From positions 24,477,578-24,541,577 of the forward strand of contig OX438744.1 in assembly GCA_949316235.1 (NCBI GenBank): a stretch of 64,000 nt of DNA, written 5' to 3'. The DNA is from Oegoconia quadripuncta. Its lineage: Eukaryota; Arthropoda; Insecta; Lepidoptera; Autostichidae. The notes beneath the pieces are model-generated. The model ran no database searches and was not told the DNA's origin. It worked only from the letters and a program-made list of their open reading frames with translations. The translations under genes were made by a program, and so were the position numbers. This document shows, one piece after another, positions 1 through 9,225 of this stretch (the first letter of the stretch is position 1; each line of letters begins with the position of its first letter).

Positions 1-159
1 ACTAAAAAAATTCTTGTAACTCCTATGTATTTACTTGTTTAATACATAGAACGACGTCCACATTGTAATTAGGCAACATAGCTTTTTGTGAGACTCGTGT
101 TCCCACAGACAAAGTGGTATGGGGCATTGTTTAAATAAGACCATGAAAGTCATTTATCC

Positions 160-652
160 TGGTAAAAAGGGCTTTTATAACAAAAAACATCTATTTAAAG
201 CTAAAATAAGCAAAGAAGCTAGAAAGCGGCTGATAAAATGCTGTGTATGGAGTATAGGTTTATACGGCTGTGAGACATGGACATTAACACAAAGGCATTC
301 GAGATATGGTGCTGGAGACGAATGGAGGGAATAAGCTGGACCGAGAAGAGAACAAATGAAGAGGTGTTAGTGATGGTAAAGGAGAAGAGATGCCTGTTAG
401 CCACAGTTGAGAACCGAAGAGGAAAGATGATAAGTCACTTGATACGGCACGATATTTTTTTGAAGAACATAATTGAGGGAAAGATTGAAGGAAAGAGAGG
501 TAGGGGAAGACCTAGGCGTAATTACTTTGACCAAGTGAAAGAAAAGGTGAATGTCGTGTCGTACCAAGAGGTTAAAACGAGAGCGGAAAGTAAAGAGACA
601 TGGTCGTTACTCCACCGACAAGAGCATAGCTCTTAAATTGAAGAAGAAGAAT
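160..652 (+). mobile_element. 3' fragment of an RTE-type LINE (copy 1)
   Basis: This matches 3655-4165 almost base for base and covers only the C-terminal part of the reverse transcriptase and the 3' end. It is broken: an extra T near 174 and a loss of about 19 bases near 293 relative to the longer copy split the frame in two, so no functional product is expected. The readable C-terminal part has a GKRGRGRPRR stretch typical of RTE/BovB-like insect LINEs, and the element ends in GAA repeats, as RTE elements end in short tandem repeats. The clade name is inference. Confidence 0.75.
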
Positions 653-1028
653 CCATTTAATAATAAAGCATAAAGAAAGTCCTGCACTGCTCTCTGAAAT
701 TTCCGCAGGAATGTTTCACAATTATCTAATATTCAAAATGCTTTTTTCACACATTTGCCTCTAAATTAGATTTCGTATGAAGTTTGATTGAACTGATAGG
801 TATCAAAGGTTTCCTACTTCAAGGCTAGCCTTTACGATGTGAGAAGTACGGCTCAAAGACTCGATTGAAAAATTAATTTATGTGCGAATGTCAGTGTCAT
901 TTCTATTTACCGTGCCAAAACTATCGGTTGAATTGTTAGAAGTCCCGAGTTAGATTCTATTATGGGCGAATGTGGTAAACCGCTTCGAGGACAAGGTTAA
1001 ACTTAATTGTAATTATATAATAGGCAAT
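653..1028. other. AT-rich intergenic DNA, nothing recognised
   Basis: No open frame with protein-like composition, no repeat shared with the rest of the window and no RNA gene was seen here. Confidence 0.5.
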
Positions 1029-1178
1029 GGTATCGATTCAGATGTACACCAACTAAACTTAAACTAGTTTTAAAGTAGTACTGTCCATTTTTCCGTGGAA
1101 CAGTTCGATGCGACGGCACCACTACAAAACTGGTTTTAGTTTAGTTTATTTTAGTTGGTGTACATCCGAATCGACACC
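1029..1178. mobile_element. 150-bp MITE with terminal inverted repeats
   Basis: The ends are inverted copies: the left reads GGTATCGATTCAGATGTACA and the right, in reverse complement, GGTGTCGATTCGGATGTACA. The similarity continues inward for about 40 bases. It is flanked by AAT on both sides (1026-1028 and 1179-1181), a 3-bp target duplication. There is no coding capacity, so it is a non-autonomous DNA element. A second copy lies in opposite orientation at 46373-46674, itself interrupted. A 3-bp duplication suggests a Harbinger-like mechanism, but AAT is not the usual TWA target, so I leave the superfamily open. Confidence 0.8.
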
Positions 1179-1312
1179 AATATGGGTTAGTAATTTATAA
1201 AATCAATATTATTTAAAAATTATATGATTGAAACGTCTTTGAGGTGCGAAACAATACGGCGATTGATAGTCTGGGAACTATAAAATCAGTTCGAGGAAAA
1301 TACATATATAAA

Positions 1313-1640
1313 GTCACGACCTTTATTCCTAAATGGGGTTGTCAGAGATATCACATAGGGTACCGTTAACCTTCAGTAGGCGTCCATTTGGTGCGTAGTT
1401 AGAAACTCTGACCACTGCACCAAATGGTCGCGGGTTCGAATGCCGCTAGGGGCATATGTTTGTGTGATGAATACGGACATGTATACCCGAGTTAAGGATG
1501 TTTTCATTTATTAATTTACAAAAAAAAATGTATGTAGTATGTCAACCATCTGGTATCCACAACTCAAGCCTATAGTTGCTGACTGTGGAACTAGATGGCG
1601 CTGTGTGTATGTCCGAGGATATTTATTTATTTATCCCGTG
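1313..1640 (+). mobile_element. SINE family C copy with leading repeat fragment
   Basis: 1386-1640 is a family C SINE. It has a tRNA-like head with B-box GGTTCGAATGC near 1433 and the family signature GGGGCATATGTTTG. The tail reads AGATGGCGCTGTGTGTATGT and ends in TTTA repeats. 1313-1380 is a separate fragment (ACGACCTTTAT...GGTTGTCAGAGATA) also seen at 18096-18140 and, inverted, at 58979-59010. The weak open frame over the SINE is not a gene. Confidence 0.75.
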
Positions 1641-1644
1641 TGGC

Positions 1645-2420
1645 CCGTACGGAAGTCACTCAATAGACTGCATGGTCACTCATACACGGTCGACAACCGG
1701 TGCTTGTGCGCGGTGACACACCACAAACATGAGGCATCTGCGTGTCCCGATACGCTACAATACCTCTATGATGCCACAGACAATGATATACGCGTGGCCA
1801 CATTCTGATCCTCAAAAATTTAATGTTTTTGCCATCGACTCGCTAAGAAGGAGAGTTATCCCAAAGTAGAGCATCTGGGAAAAATACCTACATTAAATGT
1901 GTTTGTGTATATTCTGTGCAATAAAGAGTAGGTACTTACTTGTATTAAATTGTAAAAGTGAGCTATATAAATCTAATCTATATATTAGGTATATTTATAT
2001 AAATGAAGTACACAAAAAAATAACATTCAAATTAAAACAAGATCAAATATAATACATGAGTCACAAAATTAATGAAAAAATATTTTTTTAAAAAGCCCAA
2101 CGACAAGTTGACGTGTGTTATTCTTCACATATAATTATTCGCCATCAGAATACAGAAATAACTTCACTTGCATCTAGCGTGAAGGTCCTTGGTTCAAATG
2201 AGAGAATAAAAATATAACTGCGCCCGCGCCGAGGTTATCTGCTAACTCTATCGGCGGCTATTGGAACGACTATTTTGAGATGTGTGTGTTTACGAGATAT
2301 TATTGTGAAAGTGGGATTACAATGAAGGTCGAGAAGGGCTTTGGGATATACAGGAGTGCGGCAAGAATTTGTTTACAAAATTCGATATTATAAATAATAT
2401 TTTTGCATAAAGATACCCCC
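1645..2420. other. AT-rich intergenic DNA, nothing recognised
   Basis: No gene, RNA or recognisable repeat was seen, apart from short A/T runs. Confidence 0.45.
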
Positions 2421-2423
2421 TTA

Positions 2424-2566
2424 AACCACCTCCGTGGCTCAATGTAAACAACATTGGGTTTACGATACGGAGGTCGCGAGTTCGATCCCCAGCGGGGTAC
2501 ATGTTTAAGTACTCGGTTTGGTTGGTGGTAGGGCATTTTAAATGTCCGCCTGGCTAGCTACCATCA
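2424..2566 (+). mobile_element. SINE family A, 5' half
   Basis: Starts with the family head ACCTCCGTGGCTCAATG (A-box-like), followed by a B-box-like GAGTTCGATCCCC and the body TGTCCGCCTGGCTAGCTACC. It stops there and lacks the GTCAGAGATAAGATAGCC 3' half. The two boxes at tRNA-like spacing indicate a tRNA-derived, RNA polymerase III-transcribed SINE. Confidence 0.8.
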
Positions 2567-2650
2567 AAGTCTCCAAACAATTGGTGTTTTTAAACGGACA
2601 AATGTAATTTGTGATTTCGATTACTCTTTCTTTTTAAGTTAAATAAAAAA

Positions 2651-4170
2651 TATATTAGAGAAGAATTTGACAAAGCTCTTAGCAGCATTCAAAACGGTAA
2701 AGCAGCAGGAGATGACCAAATATACATTGAATTGTTAAAATATGCAAGTTGTGACCCCCTTTTAGAAGAAATATATAAATTAATTAAGATTATATACGAA
2801 ACAGGAGAAATACCAGAAGAATTTAAAATTACAAAAACCGTAACAATACCTAAAAAATTAAATATATTAAAATGCGAAGAACACAGGACCGTAAGTTTAA
2901 TCTCCCAAGCATCTAAAATACTTTTAAAAATTATCCAAAATAGAATTAGACCCATGACAGAACAGATACTTGGACCTGACCAGTATGGCTTTAGAGAAAA
3001 TAAAGGGACAAGAGAAGCTATACTGGCACTAAGATTAATTATAGACAGACGGATGGATTTGAGCCTTGATACACACATAGCTTTCATTGATCTGGAAAAG
3101 GCTTTTGATAAACTGGACTGGAAAAAAATGATGAACATCTTGAAGCGAATGGGTATGGATTACAGAGAAAGAAGAATCATATACCAGCTTTACAAGGATC
3201 AGAAAACCATAATAGAAATAGGTGAAGAAAAGAGAACAGCGAAAATAAGACAAGGTGTTAGACAAGGATGCCCACTCTCACCATTAATCTTTAATATATT
3301 TATAGAGTCAGCAATACACAAAATATCCGAGTCACATAAAGGAGGAATTAAAATTAACGGTGAAAGGATTCAATTTATCAGGTTTGCAGATGATATAGCA
3401 GCTCTAGCTGAATCCTGTAATTGATGTGAATTACAGGATCTAATCCAAGAAATGGATAATATATTCAAGGAAACAGGACTCAAAATCAATATTTCAAAAA
3501 CAAAAACACTAGTAACTTCAAAGTCAAAACCAGTACATAGTCCTATAAATATTCACAACAAGACAATAGAACAGGTCAACTCGTTTAAATATCTAGGAAG
3601 TTTGATCACAAGTGACTCGAGGTGTACTCCAGACATAGTCATAAGGATAGCGATGGCAAAAAGGGCTTTTAATAACAAAAAACATCTATTTAAAGCTAAA
3701 ATAAGCAAAAAAGCTAGAAAGCGGCTGATAAAATGCTATGTATGGAGTATAGCTTTATACGGCTGTGAGACATGGACTTTAACACAAGGGGATAGGGAAA
3801 GGTTAGAGGCATTCGAGATGTGGTGCTGGAGACGAATGGAGGGAATAAGCTGGACCGAGAAGAGAACAAATGAAGAGGTGTTAGTGATGGTAAAGGAGAA
3901 GAAATGCCTGTTAGCCACAGTTGAGAACCGAAGAGGAAATATGATAGGTCACTTGTTACGACACGATATTTTTTTGAAGAACATAATTGAGGGAAAGATT
4001 GAAGGAAATAGAGGAAGGGGAAGACCTAGGCGTAATTACTTTGACCAAGTGAAAGAGAAGGTGAATGTCGTGTCGTACCAAGAGGTTAAAACGAGGGCGG
4101 AAAGTAGAGAGACATGGTCGTTACTCCACCGACAAGAGCATAGCTCTTAAATTGAAGAAGAAGAAGAAAA
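2651..4170 (+). mobile_element. RTE-type LINE, 5'-truncated, RT with one stop
   Basis: Two open stretches (to 3424 and from 3425 to 4150) are in the same frame and separated only by a TGA at 3422-3424. Together they give most of a reverse transcriptase: the fingers region with NGKAAGDDQI (about 2690), the palm aspartate in FIDLEKAFDKLDW (about 3085), RQGVRQGCPLSP (about 3250) and the catalytic FADD box (about 3383). The thumb and C-terminal region ends in a GRGRPRR segment and a stop at 4150. No endonuclease domain precedes it, so the copy is 5'-truncated, the usual result of target-primed reverse transcription. The 3' end runs into GAAGAAGAAGAAG, fitting RTE elements. With one nonsense codon and no endonuclease it is dead but fairly recent. 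The clade is inferred from motif style. Confidence 0.85.
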
Positions 4171-4179
4171 AATATATAA

Positions 4180-4402
4180 TTTTTGGTAGCTGATAGTAGC
4201 ACACCAAGCGTATTATAAAAAATCTCAGAATAATTAACAAAAAAAAAAATCTTAAAAATTCTCAGAATAAACAAAAGAACAAGAAACAGTTGGTGTTTTA
4301 AAACAGGCAAATAAAAAACACGAGTATATATATAGTTTTTGGGAGCTGATAGTAGCACACCAAGCGTATTAAAAAAATGTTCTCAGAATAAACAAAAGAA
4401 AA
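4180..4402. repeat. Two direct copies of a roughly 60-70-bp unit
   Basis: GCTGATAGTAGCACACCAAG followed by CGTATT and a stretch ending in CTCAGAATAA occurs at about 4188 and again at about 4349, separated by A-rich DNA. It follows directly after the LINE tail and may be part of its target or of an older element. Confidence 0.6.
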
Positions 4403-4814
4403 TGAAAGTGGTCGTAAGCTTTACAAGAAACACCCTGTATTGCTGTTTTCTATAGGATTTAGCTAATTGGTCTTAAAAAGAAGTTTATGGTTATAGTAAT
4501 CGGTTCATCTAACTAAACCACAGAGCAGTAACCTAAATAATATATATAACTAAGCTCTCTAATTATGTCAGTGTCAATATTTTTGGATGTTCAGCTTGGA
4601 TTAGATTTATATTAGATCGTCTCGTATGATAGGGTGCAAATACACTGTCTATAAATGTCTTACTGGAGGATTTAACATCCTATAAGGGTGTGGCCTAACT
4701 GTTAAAACAAGCGGACATGGTATCCGAAATGGACGGAAAACATCCCCGCGTTCGGCTGCGGGAGGGTGTCGTTTCTTGCGAACAACGTTTGTTTCGTATT
4801 CCATATTAAGTAGT

Positions 4815-5130
4815 AACCGCCTCCGTGGTTCAATGTAAACAACATTGGCTTTACGATTCGGAGGTCGCGGGTTCGATCCCCAGCGGGGTACATGTTTAAG
4901 TACTCGGTTTGGTTGGTGGTAGGGCATTTTAAAATGTCCCCCTGGCTAGCTACCACCATATTATCTAAATCTGCCGCCAAGCAGCAATGTTAATAGCATT
5001 GTTGTGTTTCGGTTGTCAGAGATAAGTGTTGGGGTTTCCGGGTCAGTACGCTTCCACCTTCGACCTCATCTTCACTTAACATCAGGTGTGTTTGAGGCCA
5101 AGTGCTAACCCGTTCTGCATAAAAAAACCT
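4815..5130 (+). mobile_element. SINE family A, near full length
   Basis: Head CCGCCTCCGTGGTTCAATG, B-box GGGTTCGATCCCC, body, then the 3' half with GTTGTCAGAGATAAG and CATCAGGTGTG, ending in an A-rich tail at about 5124. Part of the 3' half (AGATAGCC...CCCCAAAT) is missing. + orientation. Confidence 0.85.
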
Positions 5131-5629
5131 GAGATAAGAACTATCGCTGCCAGAAAAGTACTGGATTTTCTCAAAGCAGCAAATCTGAGCAGCGAACTAT
5201 AGGTTCTAAAACTATCTATAGGTACGAAATATTAGGTCACAATAGATCGGCAACGGTCAAAGTGATACAGGGCTCTAATGACCTGCAACAGCCACACATA
5301 CCTACAACCAATACACTATGTCCATAGCTGGGGGCTTGGTGACCTGTAATTCTGGTTCTTCCTTTTCAGGCACCAGTCTTCCCACATATGAGTTCTACAT
5401 ATTACCTAGTCCTTAAATCACTTTGTAAAGCGTCATTTGTGGTGAGAAAATAAACAATTTTTATTATTATTATTATTACCAATACGACGCGACCCTTTAC
5501 GGAAAGGGTATAAACTACATATTCTTATAACTAACAGTATAACATCGCACAACATTGACAGCTCATTGGCTCCACCACCTCACTAATAAAGTTGAAAACA
5601 TGTTCAAATTAATGATTAAAACTATATCC

Positions 5630-6249
5630 CACCAAAAACATTCTGTAAAAAACTAGCCAAGTCTCGATGGAGCTGCTTGATTATCTCTAAAAAGTAATGA
5701 AATCTATACAAAGTCGTGCCAAGTGTAAGGTTCCTTACTGCGATTTCTTTATTATTATAGTTAATGTTGTGTGACTTGGCCGTTGAAGGGTACACAGGGG
5801 TACAAAACCAGGTGCTCCATGACACCATTGCACCAATCTGTCGCCAGAACCGCTATTAATGTTATTAATTGTGTTATTAAGAATGTTCAACGGCAAACCG
5901 TTAGCGAATTATCTGTGTGGCGTTTACATAACATTCTTTATACGTTAGTGGCTTTATCAAGCCTACAATTGACTGGTTATTGAATCAACGTTTTCCAAGT
6001 GGCAATTTTCCATCGTCAATGCGTAGCGGTTCTGGCGACAGATTGGTGCAATGGTGTCATGGAGCACCTGGTTTTGTACCCCTGTGTACCCTTCAACGGC
6101 CAAGTCACACAACATTAACTATAATAATAAAGAAATCGCAGTAAGGAACCTTACACTTGGCACGACTTTGTATAGATTTCATTACTTTTTAGAGATAATC
6201 AAGCAGCTCCATCGAGACTTGGCTAGTTTTTTACAGAATGTTTTTGGTG
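5630..6249. repeat. 226-bp inverted repeat with 168-bp spacer
   Basis: The left arm, 5630-5855, is the reverse complement of the right arm, 6024-6249. Reading both arms I see no mismatch. The two arms give mirrored open frames (minus at 5622-5828, plus at 6051-6332) that encode the same peptide; these are a consequence of the inversion, not genes. The spacer 5856-6023 is unrelated AT-rich DNA. No terminal duplication was found at the outer ends, so it may be a fold-back element or a local inverted duplication. Confidence 0.9.
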
Positions 6250-6263
6250 AGATTTCACTTCTT

Positions 6264-6310
6264 TTTGTAGAAACGTGGGCATATTATATATATGCCCACG
6301 TTTCTACAAA
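6264..6310. repeat. Perfect 21-bp palindrome with 5-bp loop
   Basis: Arms 6264-6284 and 6290-6310 (TTTGTAGAAACGTGGGCATA and its complement) pair completely. The palindrome lies 14 bp after the large inverted repeat and interrupts the OTU-like remnant. Confidence 0.9.
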
Positions 6311-6449
6311 TATACTTGATACTGCAAGTTGAGTCACTTCTACCATACACCAAGAAAGATATTGAATGGAAGAGACAAGACCCGTCTTTGGGCATACCAA
6401 CTACTTGGTAGCCACTAAGTTCATCGTCGTCTTTTAATATTATCGACAT
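6311..6449 (-). pseudogene. OTU-domain-like fragment
   Basis: On the minus strand the frame beginning with Met at 6449 contains GMPKDGSCLFHSISFLVYG. This resembles the catalytic Asp/Cys signature of OTU-family cysteine proteases (DGxCLFxxIS). Only about 45 residues are present before the frame runs into the palindrome at 6264-6310, and no catalytic His segment is visible. OTU domains are known in host deubiquitinases and are also carried by insect mobile elements such as Helitrons; the repeat-rich surroundings favour a mobile-element remnant. Identification rests on one motif. Confidence 0.5.
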
Positions 6450-7320
6450 TTTTTACGATAATTATTATCTTGCGAAATCAAACACAATTAAACTCAACGA
6501 CCTTTAGTATATGGACAACAAATCAGAAATACCGATAATATTTAGACTAAAACCTACTTATATCTTTAAGACTTCTTTTGTCTTAATAAAAAAAACTTAA
6601 AGAAAATATTACTCTGCCTACTCAATCTATACAAACTATAAGCAAAACGTTAACTCTTAATTATTAGACAAGTGTCAATATAATTAATTATCAATAAACT
6701 TTCTACCAAAGGTACTACCTACATAGTACTGAAATACAGCTAAATTAATGATATTTTTAAACGAAACGAAGTAATATCTAACTAAATAAACTAAACTAGA
6801 ATACTAGAAAAGTACTTATAAACACGAACGCGATTCGAAGTACTGCCTAACTGTAAATTAAACCTAGAAAACTAAAAGTAGGTACTAAATTGCTAACAAT
6901 TAAATAAAGTATTCAATTGAAACTTCTTTTAATTCTGATAATTAAGTAATAATCAGTAATCCGTCACTAACCATATAATTCCTAACCTGTTTAAATCTTT
7001 GAATTAATATAATAACAACCTGCCAATTAACCTTAGCAAACCTCACGAAATAATCAGCGAAATCAACGAAATGCAAATAATCCCTCCTAATCCCTAGCAA
7101 ACATTTTCAAGCGCAATAGAAGAATGTCGTAAACGACTGTAACGCCGCCGGTTGCCGCTTTGCCATATAAGGTTATCGGAAAAACAAAACGTAAGCGCGT
7201 TTTAAAATACAGTCAACGCCATCTAGCGACGCGTGCGGGTATCACCGCCACTCTTAGCCAATGCGTTATATTTTGACCAAATTTTCGTTTGTTTATTTAA
7301 TTTGTGTAATGTTCGAGTAG
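6450..7320. other. AT-rich intergenic DNA with a small CpG-rich patch
   Basis: Mostly simple AT-rich DNA. 7140-7262 is richer in CpG, with a TATAAGG at about 7166 and a reverse CCAAT (GCCAATGCG) at about 7257. It could be an upstream promoter, but nothing downstream confirms a transcript. Confidence 0.3.
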
Positions 7321-7324
7321 AATA

Positions 7325-7900
7325 AAATTAATCGTTTGACTATTTCTTCTTGTAAACTTGTAATAAGTATAAGTAAGTATAAGTATAAAAGCCAGTCTAG
7401 TCTTATCCAGAGTTTTCCTTTAATTTTATTTATATTCGTATTAAAAGCAGAAGGGGAGGCATTCGCCCAGCAGTGGGACGCTATAGGCTAGATTAAATTA
7501 GAAGATGTGTCCCACTACGCTGGACAGTCGATTTTTTTATGTACCAATAGTAGAAGGGGGCATTACCATATCTCTAATACAGCTGGGACCAGCTGAGGGT
7601 TCTTCGTCAGATATAAAGTTAATCGTTCGACTATTTCTTCTTGTAAACTTGTAAGTATAAGTATAAAATCCAGTGTAGTCTTATCCTGAGTTTTCCTTTA
7701 ATTTTATTTATATGCCTATTATAAGCAGAAGGGGAAGCATGCGCCCAGCAGTGGGATGCTATAGGCTAGATTAAATTAGAGGATGTGTCCCACTACGCTG
7801 GATTTTTGCAATGACAGTCGATTTTTCTATGTACCAATAGTAGAAGGGGGCATTACCATATCTCTAATACAGCTGAGACCAGCTGAGGGTTCTTCATCAG
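7325..7900 (+). repeat. Tandem duplication of a LINE 3' end
   Basis: Two head-to-tail copies of about 290 bp (about 7325-7612 and 7616-7900) share the segments ACTATTTCTTCTTGTAAACT and GCCCAGCAGTGGGA. The latter translates as part of a short EAxAQQWDAIG tail found at the C terminus of many RTE-like reverse transcriptases. The copies differ by scattered substitutions and small gaps, so the duplication is not recent. Confidence 0.75.
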
Positions 7901-8074
7901 ATACTTCAGACCTTCGATTTTTGACATCAAATGAAGCGGCCCACCAAGTTGAATATTTTTTGTAAAGGCGGTATATGTCGATCTCAAATAGTTTGGTTGG
8001 GCTCTTGTGTTTCCTAATCAGGGTCACCAGGTACTCCAGATCTTCGATTATCCTAGTTTTTATAGTTTTCCCTT

Positions 8075-8280
8075 TATGTGGCCATTAAACCATAACTCTG
8101 TACCAAATTTCAGCTCTCTGAGTTTATGGGAAGTACTAGTTCTATTTTGATGATCATGAGTGAGTGAGTGAGTGAGTGAGTGAGTGTCATAAATGCGAAA
8201 CTTTGCTTTCGCTTAACTTCGGAACTAAATGACCTACAGACTTGAAATTTTGGATTTTAAGTATGTGATTATAGCTTACT
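8075..8280 (+). mobile_element. LINE 3' tail fragment with (GAGT)n microsatellite
   Basis: ATAACTCTGTACCAAATTTC at 8090 is the common 3'-region motif of RTE-like LINEs in moths. A GAGT microsatellite of about 7 units follows at 8158-8186, then ATAAATGCGAAACTTTG, the usual terminal motif. Confidence 0.55.
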
Positions 8281-8991
8281 GGATGACCAAAATTTCTGCC
8301 TTCTAGTCTTATCCAAAGGTTCTAAAATAGGGGCCTGAAAATGCGGCGAAATGGTTCCAGTAAAGGATGGTACGGCTCTGCCGTGCCCCCCGATAAAATA
8401 TACTTAAGTTTCCCCATCAAACGAGAATGTCATTATTACGGTACTAACATAAGCGAAACAGAATATTTTTTTGGTTTTCATTTCCTCAACAAATAAATCT
8501 CCTTTGTGACCCCACACATGGGAACAATGTTCGTATTAAAGCTCTCAAAGGTTTGACTTGAAAGTTGCAATTTGATGTGTCAACACAGGTCGTTCCCTTC
8601 GCGGAGGACTTTCCTGGAATTAATTAGGATAATGTTGTGGCCTCGTCGATTTATGACAGCTGTTGTTTGTCTCACATCTCGGACGTGCGAACCAAGGCTT
8701 TGATAATTCATTGTTTCTTCAGGCGAGACTCGTCTTAAGCATAAACAAAGGTACGTTTGAAAGTTCCAACTAATTTCAGCAACAAATGTTTGTTAGTAGT
8801 TATTACGTGTGATGGTTATGTATTCACGTAGGAAGCTTTGGGATCGGGTTAAATAACTTGACGAAAATAAATCTCGCTTGACTGCACACAAATCTCGGGC
8901 AAGACTATAAATTTCGCCGTTTTGTTATTTTGAACAAAAACTGTGTCATATATTTTGGCGTAAGGAATAAATTCATCTTTCTTTTGGTTAC

Positions 8992-9001
8992 CTATAAATA
9001 A
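8992..9001 (+). promoter_or_regulatory. Candidate TATA / MEF2 site upstream of unc-89
   Basis: CTATAAATAA fits both a TATA box and the MEF2 consensus YTAWWWWTAR. It lies 225 nt before the chosen start codon and just ahead of a CpG-rich leader (9036-9150). MEF2 control would suit a muscle gene. A second TATAAAT is at 8905. The transcription start is not determined. Confidence 0.4.
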
Positions 9002-9203
9002 CTTGTAACCGGAACAAGTATACGGCACACCGTCTGCCTCCGTGAAGGTGCAAACGTTGCGGGACGCGTCGAGGTTTGTGGTGTAGTGTCGGCTCGCCAG
9101 TCGCTCTGCACACTCGGCGCCGAGCGCACGCGCACGCGAATCCAGACAATTTACTCGCGATCATCAAATAAACAGTACCCTTCAAATAAGTTTGTAAACA
9201 AAT

Positions 9204-9215
9204 ATGACGGCGTGA
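9204..9215 (+). promoter_or_regulatory. Three-codon upstream ORF
   Basis: ATG ACG GCG TGA ends 10 nt before the main ATG at 9226. If it lies in the leader, ribosomes would have to leak past it or reinitiate. The main start has A at -3 (CCAAGATGT), a better context than the uORF. Confidence 0.5.
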
Positions 9216-9225
9216 GACATCCAAG

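Noticed and set aside
2689..3138. 149-codon minus-strand frame with hydrophobic stretches
   Set aside because: It is antisense to the clear reverse-transcriptase frame of the LINE, so its apparent membrane segments are a by-product.
5622..6332. Mirrored frames giving the same peptide
   Set aside because: They arise because the 226-bp arms are inverted copies; no motif supports a gene.
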